A DNA stretch of 64,000 nt from Aureimonas sp. OT7 (GCF_014844055.1 NZ_CP062167.1:3447501-3511500); one strand, 5' to 3'; counted from the first letter of the stretch, positions 52,166 through 60,303 are shown. Made by a program: numbers and translations. Notes: generated by a model from the sequence alone, not told the origin.

Positions 52166-52321
52166 ATGCCGCTCACCGTCATCCTTGCCGATTATCTCTC
52201 GGGGGTCATCTCGGCACGCGAAGCGCTCAAACGTTCCAAGATGCAGGCGATCGAGGATCTGATCCGGGCCGTCCAGGCTGAGCCGCCCCGGCGTGCGTTG
52301 GAACAGCAGCCCAATGTGTGA
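52166..52321 (+). CDS. Small conserved-looking protein of unknown function
   Basis: This 51-residue protein (MPLTVILADYLSGVISAREALKRSKMQAIEDLIRAVQAEP) starts 8 nt after GGGGGA. It has two likely helices, no membrane segment and no known motif. The clean ribosome-binding site and codon use favour a real gene. It sits behind a perfect DnaA box. Confidence 0.55.
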   Translation: MPLTVILADYLSGVISAREALKRSKMQAIEDLIRAVQAEPPRRALEQQPNV

Positions 52322-52473
52322 ATCGGGCGAAATCGGGCGCGGTCGCCCTGCCCTTCACAAAATCGTCAAGCAATGACCATCTGAGCTGCGTGTTGTCGCC
52401 ACACCCGGTGACGAGGTTCCGCTCGCCGCATCGCACGGTGCCGGCAAACAGGAACCGAACACGGAGTAAGCCA

Positions 52474-52770
52474 GTGAAGCCTTGGATACTGGTGGGCGCC
52501 CTTGCCGCCCTGGCAGCAGGACCCGCACTCGCCCAGGACGCCACGGCGCCGCAGGCGTCATCCCCAACCTGCGCGGAAGCCCTCCCGCAAATCAACCAGC
52601 TCGTTGGCCAGGCCGAATCGAGTGGACTGGAGACCGCACAAGCCAAGACGCATGTCGGCGAGGCCGAGGCCGCAAAGGCGCGCTCCGACGAGAATGGCTG
52701 CATCCAGGCCCTGGTGCTGGCGCAGAACACCATCCTGGATCAGGTCCGCGATCAGCAGCCCCCGTCCTGA
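52474..52770 (+). CDS. Small secreted protein of unknown function
   Basis: This 98-residue protein starts at a GTG behind CGGAG. A signal peptide (MKPWILVGALAALAAGPALAQ) is followed by a short helical region with two Cys (CAEALPQINQLVGQAESSGLETAQAKTHVGEAEAAKARSDENGCIQAL), which could form a disulfide. It is probably periplasmic. I do not recognise the family. Confidence 0.7.
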   Translation: MKPWILVGALAALAAGPALAQDATAPQASSPTCAEALPQINQLVGQAESSGLETAQAKTHVGEAEAAKARSDENGCIQALVLAQNTILDQVRDQQPPS

Positions 52771-52782
52771 TGGCCACACTTC

Positions 52783-52803
52783 GGGCGCCCTTTCCGGGCG
52801 CCC
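52783..52803. terminator. Hairpin between convergent genes
   Basis: Two copies of GGGCGCCC (52783-52790 and 52796-52803) separated by TTTCC form an 8-bp stem between the ends of the secreted-protein and ArsC-like genes. The T tract is poor on both strands, so termination would be weak or Rho-assisted. Confidence 0.45.
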
Positions 52804-52809
52804 GGACCT

Positions 52810-53157
52810 TTAGGCGAACACCCGCTCGTATTCCGCCGGCCTGAAGCCGGCCAGAAGCGCGCCGTCGGCCTCCAGTATCGGTCGCTTGATCATCGACGGC
52901 TGCTCGAGCATCAAAGCCCGCGCCTTTTCCGCATCCAGCCCGGACTTTGCCTCGTCCGGCAGTTTGCGGAACGTCGTGCCGGCGCGGTTCAACACCACCT
53001 CCCAGCCGAGCGCGTCGATCCAGCCCTGCAGGCGGGCAGGCTCCACCCCCTCGGACCGGTAGTCGTGGAAGACATAGGAGACACCCTGCGCGTCAAGCCA
53101 GGCACGTGCCTTCTTCATGGTGTCGCAATTCTTGATTCCGTAGATGGATACAGTCAC
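52810..53157 (-). CDS. ArsC/Spx-family reductase
   Basis: This 115-residue thioredoxin-fold protein (MTVSIYGIKNCDTMKKARAWLDAQGVSYVFHDYR) starts at a GTG behind GGAGC. It keeps the ArsC-type N-terminal Cys in KNCDTMKKA. The C-terminal MIKRPILEADGALLAGFRPAEYE segment holds the conserved Arg-Pro. It resembles the YffB branch rather than a true arsenate reductase; no ars genes are nearby. It is divergent from the DUF72 gene. Confidence 0.88.
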   Translation of the reverse strand: MTVSIYGIKNCDTMKKARAWLDAQGVSYVFHDYRSEGVEPARLQGWIDALGWEVVLNRAGTTFRKLPDEAKSGLDAEKARALMLEQPSMIKRPILEADGALLAGFRPAEYERVFA

Positions 53158-53202
53158 TGTGCGCTCCAAACGAGAACAGCGTTCGGTGAAAAGGCAAAGT
53201 CC

Positions 53203-54006
53203 ATGTCAGTCAACCCCTCGATCCGGGTCGGTGTCGGCGGCTGGACCTTCGAGCCCTGGCGCGGCAGCTTCTACGACAAGGGCCTTGCCCACTCCCGCGA
53301 GCTTGCTTTCGCAAGCAGCAGGCTGACGACGATCGAGGTCAACGGAACATTCTACCGGTCCCAGAGCCCGGAGACGTTCCGCAAGTGGCGGGACGAAACG
53401 CCGGACGGATTCGTCTTCGCGCTCAAGGCGCCACGCTATGCCACCAACCGGCGCAACCTGGCGGAAGCCGGCGAATCGATCAGCCGGTTCACCGAAGGTG
53501 GCCTTGCGGAGCTGGGCGACAGGCTTGGCCCGATCAACTGGCAGTTCGCCGGCACCAAGCGCTTCGATCCCGAAGAGTTCGAATCGTTCCTGCGCCTGCT
53601 TCCCGAGGCCGCCGGCGGCCTTCCGCTTCGCCACGCGGTGGAAGTGCGTCATGAAAGCTTCCGCGACGAGCGCTTCGTCGATCTGTGCACGGCGCGCGGC
53701 GTGGCCATCGTCACCGCGGCGGACAGCCAATACCCGCTCATCGGCGACCAGACCGCCGGCTTCTCCTACCTGCGCATCATGGGTACGGTGGCAGACGAGC
53801 CGTTGGGCTACCCGGACGATCGCCTTGCCGGCTGGGCGGAGGCGGCGCGCGCATTGTCCCGCGGCGAAGTCCCGGCCGAGCTGGCGCCCGTACGCCCGGC
53901 AGGCACGGCGGCCGCCCGCGACGTGTTCCTCTATGTCATCAGCGGCGCCAAGGAAAAGAACCCGCAAGCCGCCATGGCACTGATCGACCGCCTGGGCCGT
54001 CCCTGA
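53203..54006 (+). CDS. DUF72 domain protein
   Basis: This 267-residue protein has the DUF72/YecE TIM-barrel signature: RVGVGGWTFEPWRGSFYDKGLAHSRELAFASSRLTTIEVNGTFYR, WQFAGTKRFDPEEFESFLRLLP and AVEVRHESFRDERFVDLC. The family is widespread; some members bind DNA, but no reaction is firmly assigned. The start at 53203 follows AAGG. It runs directly into the YbaK-type gene 13 nt downstream. Confidence 0.88.
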   Translation: MSVNPSIRVGVGGWTFEPWRGSFYDKGLAHSRELAFASSRLTTIEVNGTFYRSQSPETFRKWRDETPDGFVFALKAPRYATNRRNLAEAGESISRFTEGGLAELGDRLGPINWQFAGTKRFDPEEFESFLRLLPEAAGGLPLRHAVEVRHESFRDERFVDLCTARGVAIVTAADSQYPLIGDQTAGFSYLRIMGTVADEPLGYPDDRLAGWAEAARALSRGEVPAELAPVRPAGTAAARDVFLYVISGAKEKNPQAAMALIDRLGRP

Positions 54007-54019
54007 AAGAGCCATCCCG

Positions 54020-54490
54020 ATGAGCCTTCAATCCGTACGCGCCTTCCTGAAGGAGCGCGCCCCCGAGATCGACGTCCTGGAGCTGGAGGTGAGCACGGCT
54101 ACGGTGGCCGAGGCCGCGGCCGGCCACGGCGTCCAGCCCGGACAGATCGCCAAGACGCTGTCCCTGCGCGTGGGCGACAGGGTCGTCCTCGTCGTCGCGG
54201 CGGGCGATGCGCGGCTCGACAACCGCAAGATCAAGACACTTCTGGGCGGCAAGCCCCGCATGCTGGACGCCGCAGAGGTGGAGGCCGTGACGGGACATCC
54301 CGTCGGCGGGGTCTGTCCCTTCGGCCTGCCCGCTCCGCTGCCGGTCTATTGCGACCAGTCGTTGCGGGCATGGGACGTCGTGGTGCCTGCGGCCGGTTCG
54401 CGCAACAGCGCGGTGCGCATTGCGCCCGAACGGCTTGCCGAGATCGTCGATGGCCTTTGGGTGGATGTCTGCCAGTCCGTCGCGCCCTGA
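54020..54490 (+). CDS. YbaK/EbsC family aminoacyl-tRNA deacylase
   Basis: This 156-residue protein belongs to the YbaK/ProX editing-domain family, which hydrolyses mischarged tRNA (for example Cys-tRNA-Pro). The conserved pieces are QIAKTLSLRVGDRVVLVVAAGDARLDNRKIKTLLG, ending in a Lys-rich helix, and VTGHPVGGVCPFGLP, the hallmark Gly-Pro-Gly-like substrate segment. The specificity here is unknown. Confidence 0.88.
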   Translation: MSLQSVRAFLKERAPEIDVLELEVSTATVAEAAAGHGVQPGQIAKTLSLRVGDRVVLVVAAGDARLDNRKIKTLLGGKPRMLDAAEVEAVTGHPVGGVCPFGLPAPLPVYCDQSLRAWDVVVPAAGSRNSAVRIAPERLAEIVDGLWVDVCQSVAP

Positions 54491-54509
54491 ATACCGGCGG
54501 TTTCATTCT

Positions 54510-54538
54510 TTGCAAAATGGCAGGCAAGACCTTATAGC
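54510..54538 (+). promoter_or_regulatory. Likely housekeeping-sigma promoter of the acpXL operon
   Basis: TTGCAA (54510-54515) and TATAGC (54533-54538) are separated by 17 nt, a good spacing for a sigma-70-type promoter. Transcription would start near 54545, leaving a leader of about 110 nt before acpXL. Confidence 0.5.
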
Positions 54539-54656
54539 TTGCGCGCAAAGCCGCGCGGCATTAGGTGCTGCACGACACCATTCGTGGCCCGAAACGTCAT
54601 AAAATCGCTGCCGTCCTTGCGCATCGATCGGGCAGCCAGCATCAGGAGATGGAACC

Positions 54657-54938
54657 TTGTCCAATACGTTCGACCGGGTCGCCGACATCATCGCCGAAAC
54701 CAGCGAGATCGACCGTTCCAAGATCACGCCCGAAAGCCATACGATCGACGATCTGGGCATCGACTCGCTCGATTTCCTCGACGTCGTCTTCGCGATCGAC
54801 AAGGAATTCGGCATCAAGATCCCACTGGAAAAGTGGACGCAGGAGGTCAATGACGGCCAGGTCGACACGGAAGAGTATTTCGTGATGAAGAACCTCTGCG
54901 CCAAGATCGACGAACTGCGCGCCGCCAAGGCAGCCTGA
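54657..54938 (+). CDS. acpXL: Specialised acyl carrier protein AcpXL
   Basis: This 93-residue acyl carrier protein carries the very-long-chain (C26-C28) hydroxy fatty acid destined for lipid A. The phosphopantetheine Ser37 is in [24 protein letters not shown]. It starts at a TTG with AGGAG correctly spaced. AcpXL is distinguished from the household ACP by the [11 protein letters not shown] segment and by its place in this locus. It is the first gene of the five-gene unit through lpxXL. Confidence 0.93.
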   Translation: MSNTFDRVADIIAETSEIDRSKITPESHTIDDLGIDSLDFLDVVFAIDKEFGIKIPLEKWTQEVNDGQVDTEEYFVMKNLCAKIDELRAAKAA

Positions 54939-54952
54939 GGCGCAAGCCCGTC

Positions 54953-56143
54953 ATGGCCAAGCAATCCGTCGTCGTCACCGGCATCGGGCTGGTATCCTCG
55001 CTGGGCGAGGGCGTGGAGACTCATCTGCGCCAGCTTGCCGGCGCCAGCGCGCCCCAGCCCATCATCGAGGCCGGCGCCTATGCGCCGGCGCTCGTCCATC
55101 CGCTTCCTCCGATCGACTGGTCGACGCAGATCGAGCGCAAGGGCGATCTGCGCCAGATGGAGACCTGGCAGAAGCTCGGCACCTATACTGCCGGGCTGGC
55201 GCTGGACGACGCCGCCATCCCGGAGGACGAAGCCTTCCGCTCCACGATCGACATGATCGTCGCGGCCGGCGGCGGCGAGCGGGACGAGACCGTTGATGCG
55301 CTTGTGATGGCGCGCTCGCGCGGGGCGGAAGACCCGCGCGCGGATATCAACGAACTGCTGATGACCGAGCTTCGGCCCACCTTGTTCCTGGCGCAATTGT
55401 CCAACCTCATGGCGGGCAACATCTCGATCGTCCACAAGGTGACGGGCTCGTCGCGCACCTTCATGGGCGAGGAAAGCGCCGGCATATCGGCCTTTCATGT
55501 GGCCGCCTCCCGCATCGCGGCAGGCCAGAGCCGCATCTGCCTCGTCGGCGGGGCGTTTTCGGCGCAGCGCAAGGATATCCTCGTCAATTACGAATTGGGG
55601 GATTACCTGCTGCATGCGCCCTGGCAGCCGGTGTTCTCGCGCAGTGGCAAGGGCGGCTTCACGCCGGGGGCCATGGGCGCCTTCCTGGTTCTGGAATCGG
55701 CCGAGTCGGCGGCAGAGCGCAACGTGCCGGCCTATGCGAAGCTTGGCTTCGTGGGGGGTGATCGCGGCCCGCGGGACGAAGAGGCGCTTGCCGCCCGTCT
55801 GTCCCGCATGTTCGCCGACAGCGGCGCCGACGCGCGCGATCTGATGGTCCTGTCCGGGGCGACGGGGCTGCAGCCCATCACGGATGTCGAGCGCCGCGCG
55901 ATCGCCGCCCGCTATCCCGACGCGGCGCTGCGCGCCTACGGCAATGCCATGGGCCACGGCATGGAAGCGCAATTCGGCATGGGGCTGGCGCTGGCCGCGG
56001 CGGCCGTGTCGCGCGGGGCGATGCCCGCGCCGGCCGATGGCGGTGAAGAGCGGCCGGCAGACTTTACGCCGCGACAGGCCCTGGTAACGACCATAGGGCA
56101 TGTCCGCGGCGAAGGTGTCGGCCTTCTCGAGGCGATAGGTTAA
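54953..56143 (+). CDS. Ketosynthase-like protein FabF2XL, catalytic Cys replaced
   Basis: This 396-residue protein has the thiolase fold of beta-ketoacyl-ACP synthases (MAKQSVVVTGIGLVSSLGEGVETHLRQL). The active-site segment reads TGSSRTFMGEESAGISAFHVAASR; where FabF has the catalytic Cys (STACASG) this protein appears to have Glu. The NAHGTST His motif is also lost (SGATGLQPITDVE), while GHGMEAQFG keeps one His. It may therefore act like a chain-length factor, as a partner of the following ketosynthase. This partnership is inference. It lies 14 nt after acpXL. Confidence 0.85.
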   Translation: MAKQSVVVTGIGLVSSLGEGVETHLRQLAGASAPQPIIEAGAYAPALVHPLPPIDWSTQIERKGDLRQMETWQKLGTYTAGLALDDAAIPEDEAFRSTIDMIVAAGGGERDETVDALVMARSRGAEDPRADINELLMTELRPTLFLAQLSNLMAGNISIVHKVTGSSRTFMGEESAGISAFHVAASRIAAGQSRICLVGGAFSAQRKDILVNYELGDYLLHAPWQPVFSRSGKGGFTPGAMGAFLVLESAESAAERNVPAYAKLGFVGGDRGPRDEEALAARLSRMFADSGADARDLMVLSGATGLQPITDVERRAIAARYPDAALRAYGNAMGHGMEAQFGMGLALAAAAVSRGAMPAPADGGEERPADFTPRQALVTTIGHVRGEGVGLLEAIG

Positions 56144-56147
56144 GCCA

Positions 56148-57434
56148 ATGAGCGCAGATACTCTGGACACATTCGGGCGGCCGGTCGTCGCCATCACCGG
56201 GGTCGGTGTCGTCAGCTCGCTCGGCCGCGGCGTGGAAGAAAACTGGACCGCACTGACGCAGGGGCGTTCGGGCATCCACCGGATCACCCGCTTTCCCACC
56301 GACAATCTGCGCACAACCATCGCAGGCACCGTCGACTTCATGGACGTGGAGCCGTGGAGCGGTATCGACCTGTCCTATGCTCTGGCCGAAGCGGCCGGAA
56401 CGGAAGCCATCGAAAGCGCCGGGCTCGACGCGCGCCGCTTCGATGCACCCCTGTTCCTCGCCGCCCCCCCCATCGAGCTCGAATGGTCGCAGAGGCTCTA
56501 TCTCGACAGCCTGCCCGATGCCGTCCTGGAGGAGGCCGGCTACGACCGGCTGATGCTGCTGGCTGCCCGGCGGCATGCACCCGACATCTACCGGCTGACC
56601 TTGTTCGGCGGGATTTCCGAGCGTCTGGCCGACAGTTTCGGCACGCGCGGACTACCGGTCACCCTGTCCACCGCCTGCGCCTCCGGCACGACGGCGATCC
56701 AACTCGGCATCGAAGCGATCCGGCGCGGAGAGACCTCGCGCGCAATCGCCATCGGCACCGACGGCTCCGTCGGCGCCGAAGCCTTGATCCGCTTTTCGCT
56801 GCTGTCCGCCCTGACCACGGCGAACGACGCGCCGGAAAAGGCATCCCGCCCCTTCTCGAAGGACAGGAACGGCTTCGTCATGGCGGAAGGCGCCGGGGCG
56901 GTAGTGCTGGAATCGCTGGAATCGGCCCGCGCGCGGGGCGCGAACATACTCGGAATCATGCTGGGCCACGGAGAATCGGCGGACGATTTCCATCGCACGC
57001 GCTCCAAGCCCGACGCCACGCCCATCGTGGCCTCGGTCCAGCGCGCGCTGGCCGATGCGGGCCTGCAGCCCGAGGATATCGACTATATCAACGCGCACGG
57101 CACCTCGACGCCGGAAAACGACCGCATGGAATATACCGGCCTGTCGAAGGTATTCGGGGACGCCGTCACCACGACGCCCATTTCCTCGAACAAGTCGATG
57201 ATCGGCCATACGCTGACGGCGGCCGGCGCCATCGAGGCGGTGTTCTCCACGCTGACGCTTGCCCGCGGCGTGCTGCCGCCGACGATCAATTACGACACGC
57301 CGGACCCGGCCATTCCGCTCGACACGGTGCCGAATGTGGCGCGCAGCGCCGAGCCGGCGACCGCCCTTTCCAATTCGTTCGGGTTCGGCGGCCAGAACGC
57401 AAGCCTCGTCGTCGGCCGCGCCCCGCGCGACTGA
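56148..57434 (+). CDS. Beta-ketoacyl-ACP synthase FabF1XL
   Basis: This 428-residue condensing enzyme elongates AcpXL-bound acyl chains. The complete Cys-His-His site is visible: Cys177 in TACASG, His317 in NAHGTST and His354 in SNKSMIGHT. It starts 4 nt after the preceding ketosynthase-like gene. Its pairing with a degenerate paralogue recalls the KS/chain-length-factor pairs of polyketide systems. Confidence 0.93.
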   Translation: MSADTLDTFGRPVVAITGVGVVSSLGRGVEENWTALTQGRSGIHRITRFPTDNLRTTIAGTVDFMDVEPWSGIDLSYALAEAAGTEAIESAGLDARRFDAPLFLAAPPIELEWSQRLYLDSLPDAVLEEAGYDRLMLLAARRHAPDIYRLTLFGGISERLADSFGTRGLPVTLSTACASGTTAIQLGIEAIRRGETSRAIAIGTDGSVGAEALIRFSLLSALTTANDAPEKASRPFSKDRNGFVMAEGAGAVVLESLESARARGANILGIMLGHGESADDFHRTRSKPDATPIVASVQRALADAGLQPEDIDYINAHGTSTPENDRMEYTGLSKVFGDAVTTTPISSNKSMIGHTLTAAGAIEAVFSTLTLARGVLPPTINYDTPDPAIPLDTVPNVARSAEPATALSNSFGFGGQNASLVVGRAPRD

Positions 57435-57469
57435 CCCCGCACGACCGACCCTTTTTACGAGAGACCAAG

Positions 57470-58513
57470 ATGCGCGCCTTGCAACTCGTCGCGGACCGCG
57501 ACCTCAAAGTGGTCGACCTGCCGCCGCCGCCGCCGCCCGGCCCCGGCGAGGTCACCGTGGCCATCCGCGTCGTCGCGCTCAACCATATCGATGTCTGGGG
57601 CTGGCGCGGCATGGCCTTCGCCAAGCGCAAACTGCCGCTGACCATCGGCGCGGAAGCCTCGGGCGTCGTGGAGCGCCTCGGCGAGGGCACGTCCGGCCTC
57701 GTTCCTGGCCAGCTCGTATCGATCTATGGCGCGCGCACCTGCGGCCTGTGCCGCCCGTGCCGGGAAGGGCGCGATAATCTCTGCGAGCATGTGTCCGGCG
57801 TCCACGGCTTTCATCTCGACGGGTTCGCGCAGGAGCGTATCAACTTGCCGGCCCGGCTTCTGGTACCTGCGCCGCCGCGCTGCGACGCTGTCGGGGCGGC
57901 GCTCGCCCCCGTCACCTTCGGTACCGTGGAGCACATGCTCTTCGACAATGCCCGGCTGCAACCCGGCGAAACCATTCTTGTTCATGCCGGCGGTTCGGGC
58001 ATCGGCACCGCCGCCATCCAGCTTGCCAAGCGGCACGGCGCCACCGTCATCACCACCGTCGGCTCGGACGACAAGATCGAGAAGGCGCGGGCTCTCGGGG
58101 CAGATCATGTCATCAACTACCGGACCGACCGGTTCGAGGGCGTCGTGCGAAAGCTCACGCGCAAACGCGGTGTCGACGTCGTATTCGAACATGTGGGCGC
58201 CGACACATGGGCCGGCTCCATGCTGTGCATGAAGCGTGGCGGCCGGCTGGTCACTTGCGGTTCGACCTCGGGCGTCTCGACCCAGATGAACCTGATGCAG
58301 CTCTTCCAGCAGCAGTTGAAGCTGCTGGGCTCGTTCGGCTGCCGTATGGAGAACATGGCCGACGCCATGCAGAAGATGGCCGAAGGCAGCGTCCAGCCCG
58401 TGATCGACATGGAAGTCGGCCTCGACGACATCGCCCCGGCTTTGAAGCGGATGGAAGGGCGGCAGGTCTTCGGCAAGATCATCCTGCGCATGTCGGACGC
58501 GCAGGACGGATGA
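57470..58513 (+). CDS. Zinc-type alcohol dehydrogenase of the lipid A VLCFA locus
   Basis: This 347-residue medium-chain dehydrogenase/reductase starts at MRALQLVADRDLKVVDLPPPPP. The GroES-like N-terminal domain contains the four-Cys structural zinc motif GARTCGLCRPCREGRDNLCEH. The NAD(P) fold has VHAGGSGIGTAAIQLAKR. It corresponds to Adh2XL of rhizobial VLCFA clusters. Whether it reduces an enoyl or ketone intermediate on AcpXL is unknown. The stop overlaps the lpxXL start by 4 nt. Confidence 0.88.
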   Translation: MRALQLVADRDLKVVDLPPPPPPGPGEVTVAIRVVALNHIDVWGWRGMAFAKRKLPLTIGAEASGVVERLGEGTSGLVPGQLVSIYGARTCGLCRPCREGRDNLCEHVSGVHGFHLDGFAQERINLPARLLVPAPPRCDAVGAALAPVTFGTVEHMLFDNARLQPGETILVHAGGSGIGTAAIQLAKRHGATVITTVGSDDKIEKARALGADHVINYRTDRFEGVVRKLTRKRGVDVVFEHVGADTWAGSMLCMKRGGRLVTCGSTSGVSTQMNLMQLFQQQLKLLGSFGCRMENMADAMQKMAEGSVQPVIDMEVGLDDIAPALKRMEGRQVFGKIILRMSDAQDG

Positions 58514-59442
58514 AGAGGGGGTTGCGCCGCCTGCGCGATCGCCTCGGCCTGATGGTCGACTGGGTCGTCGCGCAGATCGCCTTTTCGTTGCTGGCGGTGC
58601 TGAAGCGGCTGCCCCCGCACAAGGCATTGAACTTCGCCGACTGGCTTGCGCGGACGCTTGGCCCGTTGACGCCCCGCCACAAGCTGGCCCTCGACAATCT
58701 GCGGCAGGCCTATCCTGACAAGGACGCCGCCTGGGCGGAGCGAACCGCCCGTGCCAACTGGGGGCAGATGGGGCGGATCGCCGCCGAATACGTCTTTCTG
58801 GATCGCCTTTTCGACTACGTGCCCGGCCGGCCCGATGGCGAGGGCCTGATCGACGTGGACGGGGTTGCGCTCTTCGAGGAACTGCGGGATCGCAAAGGCC
58901 CCTTCATCTTCTTCACGGCGCATATCGGCTGCTTCGAGCTGCTGCCGGTCTGCGCGGCGACCTTCGGGCTGGAGGTCACGGCCCTGTTCCGCCAGCCCAA
59001 CAATCCCTTTATCGCAGCCCGTGTTCTGAATGCGCGGCGCACCGATGGCGGGCATCTCGTGCCGTCCAAGGCGGGGGCCGCCCGCAACCTTGCCGCCCGG
59101 CTGGACGAAGGCCGGGCCGTTGGCATGCTGGTGGACCAGAAGTTCCAGAAGGGCATTCAATCGCTCTTCTTCGGCCGGCCGTGCCTGACAAACCCGCTTC
59201 TGCCCAAGCTGGCGCGCCAGTTCGACGCCGAAGTCTATCCGGCGCGCTGTGTCCGCCTGCCCAATGGCCGATACCGGCTGCAGCTGGAGCCGAAGCTGGA
59301 TTTGCCACGCACCGGCGACGGCGATATAGACGTCACGGCAAGCGCGCAGGTGCTCAATGACATCGTCGAGCGGTGGGTCCGCGAGACGCCGGAACAGTGG
59401 ATGTGGTTCCACAGGCGCTGGCAGATCGTTAACCGTTCATAG
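58510..59442 (+). CDS. lpxXL: Lipid A very-long-chain acyltransferase LpxXL
   Basis: This 310-residue membrane-associated LpxL/HtrB-family acyltransferase transfers the AcpXL-bound very long chain to lipid A. The N-terminal helix is WVVAQIAFSLLAVL. The HX4E catalytic motif is HIGCFE, in FFTAHIGCFELLPVC. VDQKFQKGIQSLFFGRPCLTNPLLPKLARQF and the end EQWMWFHRRWQ are typical. Its location at the end of the acpXL unit supports the specialised role. Confidence 0.93.
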   Translation: MKRGLRRLRDRLGLMVDWVVAQIAFSLLAVLKRLPPHKALNFADWLARTLGPLTPRHKLALDNLRQAYPDKDAAWAERTARANWGQMGRIAAEYVFLDRLFDYVPGRPDGEGLIDVDGVALFEELRDRKGPFIFFTAHIGCFELLPVCAATFGLEVTALFRQPNNPFIAARVLNARRTDGGHLVPSKAGAARNLAARLDEGRAVGMLVDQKFQKGIQSLFFGRPCLTNPLLPKLARQFDAEVYPARCVRLPNGRYRLQLEPKLDLPRTGDGDIDVTASAQVLNDIVERWVRETPEQWMWFHRRWQIVNRS

Positions 59443-59504
59443 AGCATATCGAAACAGAACCGCCCCGCGGGGCAACCGTCGTCAGCCAACGGCGTTTCCT
59501 TGTC

Positions 59505-59525
59505 AGGCGGGTTCGAGTCCCGCCT
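59505..59525 (+). other. tRNA T-arm-like hairpin, possible tRNA fragment
   Basis: A stem AGGCGGG, a loop TTCGAGT and the complement CCCGCCT reproduce a canonical tRNA T-arm, including the TTCRANY loop. No acceptor, D- or anticodon arm is seen. It might also terminate lpxXL transcription. Confidence 0.4.
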
Positions 59526-59575
59526 AGATGTCCGGCAACCAGCCGCCGGGCCGATTCCAGGCAGGAGGCCGTACG

Positions 59576-59989
59576 ATGCGTATCCTGATCGTCGAAGATG
59601 ACGCGCTTATCGCCATGGACCTGGAGGACATCGTCCAGGCACACACGGGCGCTGAGTGCCTGTTTGCCGCAACCGTCGAACAGGCGCTTGCCCATCTGTC
59701 ACAGGGCGTCGATTTTGCTCTTCTGGATGTCAATCTGCGGCCAGCCGGCGCGACCTCGCAACCGATTGCCGAGCGCCTTCGGGCGATGGGTGTGCGGTTT
59801 GTCTTCGTAACGGCCAATCCCGGCGAGATACCAGCCGACATGCGCTCGATGCCGCATGTCCGCAAGCCGTTCCATCACAGCGAGATTGAACGCGCCCTGC
59901 CCCGTACATCGGGCGGAGATGGCGGCTTGCCCCGGTACGCAAGACCTGAAGCCGGGGCATGGGCGACGTCGCCGCGTCATCAGGCTTAA
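59576..59989 (+). CDS. Single-domain response regulator (receiver domain)
   Basis: This 137-residue CheY-like protein starts at MRILIVEDDALIAMDLED, with AGGAGG ahead. The phosphorylation site is Asp in FALLDVNLRPAG, the acidic pair is EDD, the Thr is in FVTANPGE and the Lys is in VRKPFHHSE. No output domain is present, only a short Pro/Ala/Gly tail. Such stand-alone receivers often act with HWE/HisKA_2-type kinases in Rhizobiales. It lies between lpxXL and the EcfG-driven entericidin gene. Confidence 0.88.
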   Translation: MRILIVEDDALIAMDLEDIVQAHTGAECLFAATVEQALAHLSQGVDFALLDVNLRPAGATSQPIAERLRAMGVRFVFVTANPGEIPADMRSMPHVRKPFHHSEIERALPRTSGGDGGLPRYARPEAGAWATSPRHQA

Positions 59990-60042
59990 GGCAGATTCAC
60001 TAAGGTTAGCCTAACGCACTCGCATCTTTGTCGCGTCGACGA

Positions 60043-60075
60043 AAAAATACCCGCGAGCGGATAAGGCTCGCGGGT
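60043..60075 (-). terminator. Rho-independent terminator after the entericidin-type gene
   Basis: A perfect 10-bp stem (60049-60058 and 60066-60075) with a 7-nt loop is followed on the minus strand by a run of six T, just after the small lipoprotein gene. Confidence 0.85.
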
Positions 60076-60117
60076 CCTGGTGAAACAAAGGAGTATGGCG
60101 CCAGGTGGCTGGCAGGG

Positions 60118-60267
60118 TTAGCGGCTCGCCACGTCGTTTACGGCACCCTCGGTTGCTGACACGGTGTTGCCGACATCGCGGCCCACGCCGCGTACGGTAT
60201 TGGCACATGCCGAAAGCGCCATGACAGCGACGAGGCCGAGAGCGATGGTTGCGGTACGACGGGGCAT
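60118..60267 (-). CDS. Entericidin-type small lipoprotein
   Basis: This 49-residue protein (MPRRTATIALGLVAVMALSA, then CANTVRGVGRDVG) has a signal peptide with lipobox LSAC. The mature part, CANTVRGVGRDVGNTVSATEGAVNDVAS, matches the entericidin A/B family of small stress-linked lipoproteins. It is preceded by GGAG and driven by an EcfG-type promoter. In enteric bacteria entericidins are linked with stationary phase and bacteriolysis; here a general-stress role is more likely by promoter type. Confidence 0.85.
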   Translation of the reverse strand: MPRRTATIALGLVAVMALSACANTVRGVGRDVGNTVSATEGAVNDVASR

Positions 60268-60303
60268 GGTTGTTACTCCAGGTTAAACTGCCTATGCCTA
60301 GAA

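Noticed and set aside
52810..53157. True arsenate reductase
   Set aside because: No arsenic-resistance genes are nearby and the sequence fits the YffB-like branch of the ArsC/Spx family better.
54953..56143. The first ketosynthase-like gene as a pseudogene
   Set aside because: The frame is intact, full length and evenly packed in the operon. Only the catalytic residues differ, which fits a changed role better than decay.
59440..59540. A complete tRNA gene around the T-arm-like hairpin
   Set aside because: The 7 nt after the T-arm have no complementary acceptor strand upstream, and no D- or anticodon arm could be drawn.
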